DNA of 32,749 bases from an uncultured Clostridia bacterium (GTDB lineage: Bacteria > Bacillota > Clostridia > Oscillospirales > Ruminococcaceae): NCBI GenBank assembly GCA_947624345.1, contig CANQJW010000009.1:1-32749 (forward strand), written 5' to 3'. The notes beneath the pieces are model-generated. The model was not told the DNA's origin. It saw nothing but the letters and a program-made list of their open reading frames with translations, and did not search any database. A program made the position numbers and the translations under genes. Below are positions 8,086 through 16,333 of the stretch, piece after piece; the first letter of the stretch is position 1; every line of letters begins with the position of its first letter.

Positions 8086-8889
8086 TTGCTTAAGGATATT
8101 ACAATAGGACAATTTTTTCCGGGCAAATCAGTTATTCACAGATTAGACCCAAGAATGAAAATAATTCTGACTGGAATATTTATTGTGCTTTTGTTTATGG
8201 CGCAATCAATTTTAGCACTGTCAGTTGGAATAATATATATGCTCGGCGCGTTTTTAATATCGACAATTCCGCTGAGACTTATGGCAAAAAGCATAAAACC
8301 TATAATTCCGATTATAATTTTTACGGCTGTTTTAAATTTGTTTTTTATTAACACAGGAGATATGCTGCTGCACATCTGGATAATAAAAATAACTACGGGC
8401 GGAGTTAAGACGTCGATTTTTATGGTTGTAAGAATAGTTTGTCTGATAATAGGAACTTCTCTTTTAACATACACAACCTCGCCTATTGCGTTGACCGACG
8501 CTATCGAGAGGCTTTTGTCACCACTTAAAAGGATAAAGGTTCCTGTTCACGAGCTTTCTATGATGATGACTATAGCGCTCAGGTTTATACCTACTCTAAT
8601 TGAGGAAACTGACAAGATAATGTCGGCACAAAAGGCAAGGGGTGCAGATATGGAAACTGGCTCGCTTATTCAGAGAGCTAAAGCGCTTGTGCCTATATTG
8701 ATTCCGCTTTTTGTATCGGCTTTCCGTCGTGCTGAGGAGCTTGCGATGGCAATGGAATGCCGCTGTTATCATGGCGGCGAGGGAAGAACAAGGCTTAAAC
8801 AGCTTCATATTTCACCGAGGGATTTTGTCGCTTTGATTGTTTCAGCTATATTTTTAGCTGGGGTTATTTTGATAAACAGGTTGATATAA
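8086..8889 (+). CDS. ecfT: ECF transporter transmembrane protein EcfT
   Basis: EcfT is the membrane scaffold that couples EcfA1/EcfA2 to S components. The 267-residue protein begins GQFFPGKSVIHRLDPRMKI and has several membrane segments between residues 20 and 130 and a C-terminal one at about 245-263. The first coupling-helix motif QKARGADMETG is near 184 and the second is AMECRCYHGGEGRTR near 222, where the usual Ala-Arg-Gly is Cys-Arg-Cys. The start is TTG 8086, spaced 6 bases after AGGGAGTGA; the nearby ATG is out of frame and stops quickly. Its last base overlaps the truA start. Confidence 0.93.
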   Translation: MLKDITIGQFFPGKSVIHRLDPRMKIILTGIFIVLLFMAQSILALSVGIIYMLGAFLISTIPLRLMAKSIKPIIPIIIFTAVLNLFFINTGDMLLHIWIIKITTGGVKTSIFMVVRIVCLIIGTSLLTYTTSPIALTDAIERLLSPLKRIKVPVHELSMMMTIALRFIPTLIEETDKIMSAQKARGADMETGSLIQRAKALVPILIPLFVSAFRRAEELAMAMECRCYHGGEGRTRLKQLHISPRDFVALIVSAIFLAGVILINRLI

Positions 8890-9635
8890 TGAGAAATTAC
8901 AAGGTTAAAATGGCATACGATGGAAGCGCTTATCACGGTTTTCAAAGACAGGATAATGCGTTATCGGTTCAGGAAGTTGTTGAAGAAGCTTTAAAAAAGC
9001 TTTTTTTGCAGGATATTACTATCTTCGGTTGTTCGAGAACTGACACGGGCGTTCATGCAAATGAGTATTATTTCTCTTTTCAGTGTGATGAAATCAAGAT
9101 TGATAACAGGGGAATAATTTTCGGTCTTAATTCAAAGCTTCCTGACGATATAGCGATTCTCAGCTGTGAAGAGGTTGATGAAGACTTCCACGCAAGATAT
9201 AACTGTATAGGAAAAGAGTATAAATACTTAATTCACAACAGCGAAATTAAAGATCCTTTTTTGAGAACGAGGATATATAAGTATTGGTATCCCATTGATG
9301 AAAAGCTTCTTGATAAGGCGGCTAAACACTTTGTCGGAACGCATGATTTCAGGAGCTTTTGCTCAAACGCAGATGAAAAGGAAAACACAGTCAGAACCAT
9401 ACATAGATTTGATGTTGAGCGTGACGGTGATAAAATAATAATGACAGTTTCTGGCGACGGATTTTTATATAATATGGTCAGGATAATGGTCGGAACGCTG
9501 TTGTTTGTGAATGAAGGGAAAATAAATGAGTCGGACATACCCGAAATCTTTGAAAAGAGAGACAGAACACTTGCAGGCAGAACTGCATCTGCAAGTGGTC
9601 TGTATTTGAATAGGGTATATTATGCTAATGATTAG
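8889..9635 (+). CDS. truA: tRNA pseudouridine(38-40) synthase TruA
   Basis: TruA makes pseudouridine at positions 38-40 of tRNA anticodon arms. The 248-residue product has the N-terminal KMAYDGSAYHGFQRQ, the catalytic aspartate D52 in GCSRTDTGVHA, the conserved GKEYKYLIHN region near 110, and GDGFLYNMVRIMVGTLL near 190. The ATG overlaps the ecfT stop by one base (TAATG), so translation is coupled. ecfA-ecfT-truA linkage is common in Firmicutes and supports this being the same conserved cluster despite the ruvB insertion. Confidence 0.96.
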   Translation: MRNYKVKMAYDGSAYHGFQRQDNALSVQEVVEEALKKLFLQDITIFGCSRTDTGVHANEYYFSFQCDEIKIDNRGIIFGLNSKLPDDIAILSCEEVDEDFHARYNCIGKEYKYLIHNSEIKDPFLRTRIYKYWYPIDEKLLDKAAKHFVGTHDFRSFCSNADEKENTVRTIHRFDVERDGDKIIMTVSGDGFLYNMVRIMVGTLLFVNEGKINESDIPEIFEKRDRTLAGRTASASGLYLNRVYYAND

Positions 9636-9670
9636 CAGATGATGTGCTGAAAAGAGGATGTGAGAACATT

Positions 9671-10858
9671 ATGGATTATGAGCCGCAAAAGCCGTTTCAG
9701 ACGGATATAAGAAAAGAGAGAAGAAAGAAAAAGCGGATTCAGAATATAAAGAAGTTTGCATTAGTTTTTTTAGTTTTGATATTGGCATTGGTGATATTTC
9801 TGACAAGGGGAATATGGTCATCGTTTGTTTATGATATACTTGAAAAAACTCAGGAGACTATTGTTAACGACGGAGAACTTGCAAAGGGAAACTTCCCTAT
9901 TGATTTAGGCGAGGGTTCGACATCATCTACCTTTGTAGAATGTGATGAAAATCTGGTTGTTGCGACAGATACCTATATAACATTTTATAAGGACAACGCA
10001 GAACAGATAAATTCCATTCAACACACTCAGTCAAACCCTATGTTATCAGCATCAAAGGATATGGTTTTGGCATATGATTTAAACGGCTATTCTTTTTCTG
10101 TAATGACAAAAAAAGGCGAGACTTTCAAAAAAACACTTGACAATGTGATAATAAGTGCTAAAATAAGCGAAAGTAACTATATTGCCGTTGTAACTGAAAC
10201 GGATAAATATCCGTCTTATCTCACAATATACGACAGCAAGGGAAATGAATGTTATAAATGGGCAAACGGCCAGCGGATTCTTAGTATTGATTTTATGTCC
10301 TCAGGAAACGGGGCAATAATATCTACATTCAGGGCAGAGGACGGCTTGCCTGTTACAACCTTAAACGGAATCAGCTTTAATAGTTCAGAGCAGTTATTCA
10401 CAAGTGATAAGATAAAATCGCTTGTTTATGGCGTACAGAAAATGAGCGACAACAGTATCTGGGCGGTTTGTCAGGACAGATATCTTAGACTTGATTCAGA
10501 CGGAAAGATAGATAAAGAGTATCTGTATAAATCAAATCTTATCTCTTTCTCGTCAAATGAAGATAATTTATCCATTGCGTTAGAAAGCCTGACCGTTGAC
10601 GGAACCTCAAATCTTATACTAATTGAATCTGATTCAGAACCTGTTGAGATAGTAGTCGATGAAAAGATAAAGATTATAAAGACATATTTTTCTAACACAT
10701 TTGTTTTGTCTGATAAAACCATTTCTGCATATAATGCAAGAGGAAAGCTTATCTCAATGGCAAATGTCACAAACGATTATGTTGATTTTATTTATCTGAA
10801 CGGAGATGTCTTTTTTAAAGGCTATCGGGATATAAATAAGATAGAGTTTAAATATTAA
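9671..10858 (+). CDS. DUF5711-type membrane-anchored protein
   Basis: The 395-residue product has a basic cytoplasmic start (KERRKKKRIQNIKK), one membrane segment at about 29-46 and a long exported region. That region has many short beta-strand repeats (for example LVVATDTYITFYKDNAE, NYIAVVTETDKYPSYLTIYDS), suggesting a beta-propeller. This matches the DUF5711 family by general layout; its function is unknown. The frame is open from GTG 9644, but ATG 9671 is chosen because the basic segment begins there; the SD (AAGAGG) is somewhat far. It follows truA by 35 bases and precedes a CvpA gene, so an envelope role is likely but unproven. Confidence 0.65.
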   Translation: MDYEPQKPFQTDIRKERRKKKRIQNIKKFALVFLVLILALVIFLTRGIWSSFVYDILEKTQETIVNDGELAKGNFPIDLGEGSTSSTFVECDENLVVATDTYITFYKDNAEQINSIQHTQSNPMLSASKDMVLAYDLNGYSFSVMTKKGETFKKTLDNVIISAKISESNYIAVVTETDKYPSYLTIYDSKGNECYKWANGQRILSIDFMSSGNGAIISTFRAEDGLPVTTLNGISFNSSEQLFTSDKIKSLVYGVQKMSDNSIWAVCQDRYLRLDSDGKIDKEYLYKSNLISFSSNEDNLSIALESLTVDGTSNLILIESDSEPVEIVVDEKIKIIKTYFSNTFVLSDKTISAYNARGKLISMANVTNDYVDFIYLNGDVFFKGYRDINKIEFKY

Positions 10859-10897
10859 GCGGAATTTATTTAATCAAACCGGAAAGGAATATATACA

Positions 10898-11785
10898 TTG
10901 GCACTTTTATATGACCTTATAATGCTTTTAATTATAGTTGTATTTTGTATCTTTGGTGCAAAAAGAGGGATACTCAGAAGTATTGTCCTATTGGTAACAC
11001 TTGTTTTATCCCTGCTGATTGGCTTTATCGCCTCGGAATTGTTAGCAGAGCCTGTTTATGATTCCTATGTGAAAGAAAGTGTTGTAAACAGCATAAAAGA
11101 GCCAATGGAAGACATTGATGTAGCAGATTTTGTTAATGAAAAGATTTTTAATAGCAGCCTGGGAATAGAAATCTCAGACAGCGAGATAGAAGAGGCATTA
11201 GGCAAAAGCGGAGATATTTCAGAAAATATTGCTGATTATGCTCAGTCAAAGGGCATAATACTATCCAGCGAAACGGTGCGTGCCGAGATTGATTCACTGC
11301 TTGATGAAAAATCAGCGTTAGTTGATAATGATGATGAGTTTTTACCGTCATATTTAGTAACAGTCCTTAAATCTGCTGTGGCGAATGATTACCAGATGTT
11401 CGGTGATGTACTTCGCACACTTGCAAAAACCGATAAGAGTGAGGCTGCCGAGGGGCTAACTGAGATCGCCTTGAAGCCTATCATTTTAATAGCGTTAAGA
11501 GCAATTTTGTTTATTCTTTGCTTTTTGGTGATATGGATAATTCTCAGGATAATAGTTGCTATCACAAGGCTTGGAAAGAACAGCGAAAAGGGCGGAATGA
11601 ATACTGTCTTAGGAGGATTGCTGGGCGCTGTCAAAGGCTTAGTTGTGGTAATTATCATAACTTCAGTTGTGAGCATAATTTTCCCTGTATTTTCTCTTTC
11701 AGATTCTGACGGATTTTTCAGCGTGAGCAAGTCGGCGTTAAACAATTCAGTATTTTTAAGACTAATGAATGATATACTAAACTAG
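10898..11785 (+). CDS. CvpA family membrane protein
   Basis: This 295-residue protein has two N-terminal membrane segments (about 4-20 and 26-46, with GAKRGILRSI between them). An acidic soluble insert of roughly 140 residues follows, then two C-terminal membrane segments (LILIALRAILFILCF-like near 200 and GAVKGLVVVIIITSVVS near 250). The Gly/Lys/Arg-rich loops are those of the colicin V production (CvpA) family, whose Firmicute members are poorly understood. The start is TTG 10898 about 10 bases after AAAGGA; the first in-frame ATG would remove the start of the first helix. It lies in line with the DUF5711 gene and clpE. Confidence 0.75.
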   Translation: MALLYDLIMLLIIVVFCIFGAKRGILRSIVLLVTLVLSLLIGFIASELLAEPVYDSYVKESVVNSIKEPMEDIDVADFVNEKIFNSSLGIEISDSEIEEALGKSGDISENIADYAQSKGIILSSETVRAEIDSLLDEKSALVDNDDEFLPSYLVTVLKSAVANDYQMFGDVLRTLAKTDKSEAAEGLTEIALKPIILIALRAILFILCFLVIWIILRIIVAITRLGKNSEKGGMNTVLGGLLGAVKGLVVVIIITSVVSIIFPVFSLSDSDGFFSVSKSALNNSVFLRLMNDILN

Positions 11786-11842
11786 ATTTTAATTCTTTAG
11801 AAATGACATAAAACAACACATAGAAAGGATTGACAAAAAACA

Positions 11843-14167
11843 ATGATGATGTGTACCAGATGCAAAAAAAGACCTGCTGTTGTTTTTATTACCGCAATGC
11901 AGGGTAATGAAAAAAAGAACGAAGGACTGTGTCTTGTTTGTGCAAAGGAAATGGGTATTACTCAGGTTGATGATTATATGAAGTCAATGGGCATTTCAGA
12001 GGAGGATTTGGAAAACTTCTCTGAACAGCTTATGGATATAACAGACGGCGAGGATTTTCAGCTTGGGGGAAGTGATATGCTCCCGAACTTTTTCAATAGC
12101 TTTTTCGGTAATGCTGATTCAAACGGCTTTTCTGATAACGGCAACAAAAACCCCGATGATGACAGCTATACTGTTGAAGATATAAAGAGAAAGAAAAGGG
12201 AAAACAGAGCCAAGGAAAGAGAGGAAAAGAAAAAGAAACTTAAATTCCTAGACAATTATTGCACTAACCTTACTGAGCGAGCAAGAAAGGGCGAGCTTGA
12301 TAATATAATAGGCCGTGATAAGGAGATATCACGAGTTGTTCAGATTTTATCAAGACGTCAAAAGAATAACCCCTGCCTTATTGGTGAGCCGGGTGTCGGA
12401 AAGACTGCTATTGCAGAGGGTATTGCTCAAAAAATCGTGTCGGGAGATGTGCCATTTCATGTAAGGGATAAAGAGGTTTATCTTCTTGATTTGACGGCTC
12501 TTGTTGCGGGAACTCAATTCAGAGGACAGTTTGAGTCGAGATGCAAGGGCTTGGTAGGTGAGGTTAAGGCTCAAGGGAATATAATTCTTTTTATAGATGA
12601 AATCCACAACCTTGTTGGAACAGGTGACAGCGAGGGCACAATGAATGCGGCTAATATCTTAAAGCCTGCTCTTTCGAGGGGTGAAATTCAGGTTATCGGA
12701 GCAACCACCTTTAAGGAGTACAGAAAGTATATTGAAAAGGACGCAGCGTTAGAGCGCCGTTTTCAGCCTGTAACGGTAAACGAGCCTACTCTTGACGATT
12801 CAATTGAGCTTCTTCGGGGTATAAGAAAATACTATGAAAACCATCACAAGGTTAAAATAGACGACGGAACGCTGAGAATGTGTGCGGTTCTGGCTGAGAG
12901 ATATATAAACGATAGATTCTTGCCTGATAAGGCAATAGACCTTCTTGACGAGGCTTGCGCTTGCTGTAGTATAAGAAGTCCGGAAATAGAAGAATATGAA
13001 ACTGTAAAGTCAGAACTCGCTAAGCAAAAAGCGTGTGAGGAAGAGGCTGAAAAGGAAGATAATCCTGATTATGAGGCAATAGCAAAGATAAAGGCTGATA
13101 TAATTAGGCTTGAGGAAAAGGAAAAGGAATTGTCTCAGAAGGTCGAAAAGGTAAGGGTGACCGAGGAGGATCTGTCTAAAGTTATTGAACTTTGGACGGG
13201 TATTCCTGCAAATAAAGTCGTTGAGTCTGAATATACAAAGATAAGAAATCTAAAAGATGAGCTGGAAAGAAGAATTATCGGTCAGAACGAGGCTTGCGAC
13301 GCCGTTGCAAGAGCAATAAAGAGAACGAGAGTACAGCTTTCAAAACGCCGCAGACCAGCTTCGTTTATATTTGTAGGACCTACGGGAGTTGGAAAGACTG
13401 AGCTTGTAAAGGTTCTGGGAGAAACCTTGTTCGACGCAACCGAGCCGATTATCAGAGTCGATATGTCTGAATATATGGAAAAGCATAGTGTTGCAAAACT
13501 TATCGGTTCTCCTCCTGGATATGTAGGATACGACGAGGCAGGACAGCTCACGGAAAAGGTAAGACGCCGTCCTTATTCGGTAGTTTTGTTTGATGAAATC
13601 GAAAAGGCTCACCCTGATGTTATGAATATTATGCTTCAGCTTCTCGATGAGGGTAAAATCACTGACGCACAGGGAAGAACCGTTTCATTTGAGAACACGG
13701 TTATAGTAATGACCTCTAACGCAGGCTCGACTTCAAAGGACACAGGCGTTGGATTTAACAAGTCGGATTATCAGATATCAAAGGAAAAGGCTATGAAAGG
13801 GCTGAGAGATTTTCTAAGACCTGAATTTTTGGGAAGAGTTGATGAGATAGTAGTCTTCAATCCGCTTACCGAGGATAATTATGCTGACATTGCGGCACTT
13901 ATGTTAGATGAGATGAAAGAGCCTCTTGCAGAAAAGGGAATTGCTTTCAGCTATGACAGGCAGGCATGCGAGTGTATTGCTCATAAATCATATAACCAAA
14001 AGCTTGGTGCAAGAGACATCAGGAGAGTTATCAGAAGTGAGGTAGAGGATAAGATAGCTGAACTTCTTATCGACGAGCTGAAGATAGATACTACTCAGAT
14101 TAAGCTGACAACAAAAACGCTAAAGTCAAATGACGGAAAGCCTGAGCTTGTAATAAAAACACAATGA
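11843..14167 (+). CDS. clpE: ClpE-type Clp protease ATP-binding subunit with N-terminal zinc finger
   Basis: This 774-residue double AAA+ unfoldase would feed substrates to ClpP. In place of the ClpA/ClpC N-terminal repeat domain it has a four-cysteine zinc-finger-like module (C4, C7, C30, C33), as in ClpE and McsA. A low-complexity Asn/Asp/Phe-rich stretch (about 75-110) and a charged Lys/Glu segment follow. AAA1 has GEPGVGKTA near 181 and LFIDEIHNLVG; a short coiled-coil/UVR-like middle region lies near 385-435; AAA2 has GPTGVGKTE near 512 and VLFDEIEKAHPD. A VGF tripeptide near 637 fits the ClpP-binding loop. Three ATGs start the frame; the first is annotated. ClpE in other Firmicutes is heat- and CtsR-controlled, but I see no clear CtsR site here. 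Confidence 0.87.
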   Translation: MMMCTRCKKRPAVVFITAMQGNEKKNEGLCLVCAKEMGITQVDDYMKSMGISEEDLENFSEQLMDITDGEDFQLGGSDMLPNFFNSFFGNADSNGFSDNGNKNPDDDSYTVEDIKRKKRENRAKEREEKKKKLKFLDNYCTNLTERARKGELDNIIGRDKEISRVVQILSRRQKNNPCLIGEPGVGKTAIAEGIAQKIVSGDVPFHVRDKEVYLLDLTALVAGTQFRGQFESRCKGLVGEVKAQGNIILFIDEIHNLVGTGDSEGTMNAANILKPALSRGEIQVIGATTFKEYRKYIEKDAALERRFQPVTVNEPTLDDSIELLRGIRKYYENHHKVKIDDGTLRMCAVLAERYINDRFLPDKAIDLLDEACACCSIRSPEIEEYETVKSELAKQKACEEEAEKEDNPDYEAIAKIKADIIRLEEKEKELSQKVEKVRVTEEDLSKVIELWTGIPANKVVESEYTKIRNLKDELERRIIGQNEACDAVARAIKRTRVQLSKRRRPASFIFVGPTGVGKTELVKVLGETLFDATEPIIRVDMSEYMEKHSVAKLIGSPPGYVGYDEAGQLTEKVRRRPYSVVLFDEIEKAHPDVMNIMLQLLDEGKITDAQGRTVSFENTVIVMTSNAGSTSKDTGVGFNKSDYQISKEKAMKGLRDFLRPEFLGRVDEIVVFNPLTEDNYADIAALMLDEMKEPLAEKGIAFSYDRQACECIAHKSYNQKLGARDIRRVIRSEVEDKIAELLIDELKIDTTQIKLTTKTLKSNDGKPELVIKTQ

Positions 14168-14173
14168 GCCACT

Positions 14174-14211
14174 TGAGGCTAGAGATTAGAAAGCAAGAGG
14201 TTAGAAAGAAC
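14174..14211. repeat. Degenerate CTAGA / CAAGAGG micro-repeat
   Basis: The sequence after clpE contains GGCTAGAGATTAGAAAGC followed by AAGAGGTTAGAAAG. Its reverse complement resembles CTTGCCTCTTGC tracts at 24337-24350 and 28617-28635. No ORF or structure explains it. It is weakly conserved and is reported as a dispersed non-coding repeat remnant. Confidence 0.35.
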
Positions 14212-14273
14212 ATTCGGGAAAATCCTGAACAAGTCCGGTAAAAACGGACAATAAAAATAGATTTATTAGTTGC

Positions 14274-14302
14274 AAGTTGCACAATTATGTGCAACTTTTT
14301 TT
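14274..14302 (+). terminator. Intrinsic terminator after clpE
   Basis: A perfect 10-bp stem, AAGTTGCACA at 14274-14283 with TGTGCAACTT at 14288-14297, has an ATTA loop and runs into a T tract. A smaller hairpin (GTCCG/CGGAC, 14233-14248) lies upstream. It separates the truA-clpE block from the holin-like genes. Confidence 0.9.
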
Positions 14303-14336
14303 ATTTTTCCTTGTATATATGAGGGAGAGTTTTAAG

Positions 14337-14392
14337 AAAGGAGAAAGGCTTTGTGTCCTGAATAACTTTCAGGTCGTAGCCAAAAATATATG
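14337..14392 (+). promoter_or_regulatory. SD - stem-loop - AUG translation start region
   Basis: A strong SD AAAGGAG (14337-14343) lies 46 bases before ATG 14390, too far for normal initiation. Between them is an interrupted hairpin: GGCT 14347-14350 with AGCC 14378-14381, and CCTGAA 14357-14362 with TTCAGG 14368-14373. Folding it out leaves 11 bases between SD and AUG. Alternatively the SD serves a tiny leader frame TTG TGT CCT GAA TAA at 14351-14365, correctly spaced from it. Confidence 0.45.
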
Positions 14393-14620
14393 TCTAATGA
14401 AATAATCATAGCTGCTTTATCGCTGATAGGAACGGCTTTTGGTTCTTTGACAGGAATTTTCACAGCAAACAGGTTGTTGTCATATAGAATTGAAAAGCTG
14501 GAAAAAAGCGTTGAGAAATTAAGCGAGGTTTATGTAAGAACATCTCTGCTTGAAAAGGAACAGGCAGTAATTAATCATAGGATTTTAGATTTAGAAAAGT
14601 TAAATGTAAAGAGGTCTTGA
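14390..14620 (+). CDS. Small phage-type membrane protein (XhlA-like, holin-associated)
   Basis: The 76-residue product has an N-terminal hydrophobic segment (about 3-25, IIIAALSLIGTAFGSLTGIF). A Glu/Lys-rich coiled coil follows (YRIEKLEKSVEKLSE to INHRILDLEKL). This layout matches small proteins found beside holins in Firmicute prophages, often called XhlA-like. The next gene is a holin, which supports the call. Translation signals are unusual, with the only good SD 46 bases upstream behind a stem-loop. No capsid, tail or amidase gene is nearby, so this is a remnant or a domesticated pair. Confidence 0.6.
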   Translation: MSNEIIIAALSLIGTAFGSLTGIFTANRLLSYRIEKLEKSVEKLSEVYVRTSLLEKEQAVINHRILDLEKLNVKRS

Positions 14621-14744
14621 AGTTCAGCTCAGCAGTCACAAAGCCTTTAACTTTTTCATTTAATAATAGAGCAGGAGTAGTAAAATACGATTCCTGCGTA
14701 AGCCATCTGAAATAAGTAAAGAATAATTATAACGGGGAATTGAT

Positions 14745-15017
14745 ATGGATAAAAAGGTAAAAATAAAGTGTACAAAAGCTACTGCTATAAGAACTGCTCT
14801 TTTGATTGTTGCGTTGGTCAATAACTGTCTTATGCTTTTCGGATATAGTGTTCTGCCATTTAGCGAGGAGGTAATTACCCAGTTTGTTTCAGCAGCATTC
14901 ACAGGTGTGGTCTCTTTAATGACTTGGTGGAAGAACAACAGCTTTACAGAAGCGGCCCATAAGGCAGACAATCAATTAAAAGAGCAGAAAAAAGCTAAAA
15001 AAATTAAAGCAGAATAA
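14745..15017 (+). CDS. Phage holin, phi LC3 / SPP1-like family
   Basis: The 90-residue protein begins with a basic stretch and carries two hydrophobic segments (about 15-35, ALLIVALVNNCLMLFGY, and 43-62, VSAAFTGVVSLMTWW). The WWKNNSFTEAA motif and a Lys-rich tail (KEQKKAKKIKAE) match phi LC3-type holins, which make membrane holes for endolysin release. GGGGAATTGAT precedes ATG 14745. The 124-base gap before it includes a GCAGGA/TCCTGC hairpin (14671-14697). No endolysin follows; the next gene is convergent pheA. Confidence 0.8.
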   Translation: MDKKVKIKCTKATAIRTALLIVALVNNCLMLFGYSVLPFSEEVITQFVSAAFTGVVSLMTWWKNNSFTEAAHKADNQLKEQKKAKKIKAE

Positions 15018-15023
15018 AACTAA

Positions 15024-15056
15024 AAGGTATTGGGAAGTTTTCTCAATACCTTTTTT
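15024..15056 (+). terminator. Intrinsic terminator between holin and convergent pheA
   Basis: AAGGTATTGGG at 15024-15034 pairs with CTCAATACCTT at 15042-15052 and is followed by six T. The stem may stop both strands, although the minus-strand U tract is weaker. Confidence 0.85.
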
Positions 15057-15066
15057 AAAACACAAA

Positions 15067-16179
15067 TTATACCTCTTCAAAGTTTCCTAAGAATTTAAAA
15101 TAGCTCAGTTCTGATTTAAGCTCGGCTAAAAGCTTCGGAACATCAGAATTTAAGATAGAGCCCTCAAAATCAAGATAAAACTGAACATCAAAGTCCTTCG
15201 AGGCAAGTGGTTTATTCTCTAACCTTACAAGGTTTAGCCCGCACACTGAGAATTTAGTCAGCAGTCGGTAAAGGGCAGAACGCCTATGGGTAATAGTCAG
15301 AGTCACAGAAACTATATTAGCCCGCTTTGATGAATAAAGCTTGTTTGAAATAAGGATAAAACGAGTGTAGTTTTTGTTTGCATTGGCTATATTGGTCTTT
15401 AGAATTTTAAGCCCGTGTTCTTTTGCACATTCCTCTGAACAGATGCAGGCTATTGAATCATCACTTTCGCTGACCATATGTGCGGCAATAGAAGTGTTTG
15501 CACATTCACGCTTGAAAAAGCCGTTTTCTTTTATGAAGTCAGAGCATTGCATAAGCCCCTGCTCGTGGGAATAAACCTTTTTGATATCCTTTTCATCGAT
15601 GTCCTGACGACAGGCAAGACAGTGATTTATCTTCACCTTTGTTGAACAGGCTATGTAAAGATTTGAGGTGGAAAGAAGCTCATATGTATCAGTTACAGAT
15701 CCTGCAGTAGAGTTCTGGATAGGTACGATACCAAACGGCATTTCGCCCTTTTCGACAGCCTCAAAGACATCATCAAATCCTTCATAGTATTTAATTTCCG
15801 CATTTTTAGAAATCTGATATGCCGCCTGTTCGCTATAACTTCCTGCTATTCCGGGGCAGGCTATTTTCATATTATCAGTTCGCTCAAATTCGGTATACTC
15901 AATTTCGCAATGGTCAGCAAAAAATTCGTTGAACTGTCTTGACTTTCCAATATCCATAATGGTTGTGAAAAGCGTTTCGGCCGAGTTCTGAAGTCCATTG
16001 GATGCCTTGTTTCTAACCTTGTCAATGATTGCGTTTTCTCGATCAAGCTGAAAAACCTGGATCCCGTTTTCGATTTTATACTGAGCAACCTGATGGGTTA
16101 TTTTCATTCTTTTTTCGAACAGTTTCAGTAGCTCATCATCTATTTCATCAATATTTTTTCTAAGCTCGTCTAAATTCAT
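15067..16179 (-). CDS. pheA: Bifunctional chorismate mutase / prephenate dehydratase (P-protein)
   Basis: This enzyme converts chorismate to prephenate and then phenylpyruvate for phenylalanine synthesis. The 370-residue product has an AroQ chorismate mutase domain (1-80: LDELRKNIDEIDDELLKLFEKR), prephenate dehydratase (about 105-280) beginning ACPGIAGSYSEQAA and containing NSTAGSV and NYTRFILIS, and a C-terminal ACT domain (VTLTITHRRSALYRLL). The Phe-binding ESRP motif of the ACT domain reads LENKP. The frame extends 14 residues further, but GGAGG correctly spaces ATG at 16179. It has its own promoter, divergent from the hydrolase. Feedback by Phe is likely but may be altered. Confidence 0.93.
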   Translation of the reverse strand: MNLDELRKNIDEIDDELLKLFEKRMKITHQVAQYKIENGIQVFQLDRENAIIDKVRNKASNGLQNSAETLFTTIMDIGKSRQFNEFFADHCEIEYTEFERTDNMKIACPGIAGSYSEQAAYQISKNAEIKYYEGFDDVFEAVEKGEMPFGIVPIQNSTAGSVTDTYELLSTSNLYIACSTKVKINHCLACRQDIDEKDIKKVYSHEQGLMQCSDFIKENGFFKRECANTSIAAHMVSESDDSIACICSEECAKEHGLKILKTNIANANKNYTRFILISNKLYSSKRANIVSVTLTITHRRSALYRLLTKFSVCGLNLVRLENKPLASKDFDVQFYLDFEGSILNSDVPKLLAELKSELSYFKFLGNFEEV

Positions 16180-16230
16180 AAATTCCTCCGAAGTATGTTC
16201 CGGCAAAACATATTTATTCACAATAAAGTT

Positions 16231-16259
16231 AGTATATCACAACTGAATAAATTTTTCAA
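16231..16259 (-). promoter_or_regulatory. Sigma-A-type promoter for pheA
   Basis: On the minus strand TTGAAA (16254-16259) and TATACT (16231-16236) are separated by 17 bases. It lies 50 bases upstream of the pheA start. Confidence 0.7.
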
Positions 16260-16270
16260 CAGCGTAATTA

Positions 16271-16299
16271 TTGAAAATTTAAATAGTTTATGATAATAT
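16271..16299 (+). promoter_or_regulatory. Promoter for the alpha/beta hydrolase gene
   Basis: TTGAAA (16271-16276) and TAATAT (16294-16299) are 17 bases apart on the plus strand. It is divergent from the pheA promoter with -35 boxes only 11 bases apart, so the two could influence each other. Confidence 0.55.
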
Positions 16300-16333
16300 A
16301 GGATAAGGAAAATACATAGAAACGGTGATTATT

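Noticed and set aside
16325-16333. GTG start for the alpha/beta hydrolase
   Set aside because: The extra residues (two isoleucines) add nothing and the GTG overlaps the only SD-like GGTG; ATG 16334 is preferred, though this is not certain.
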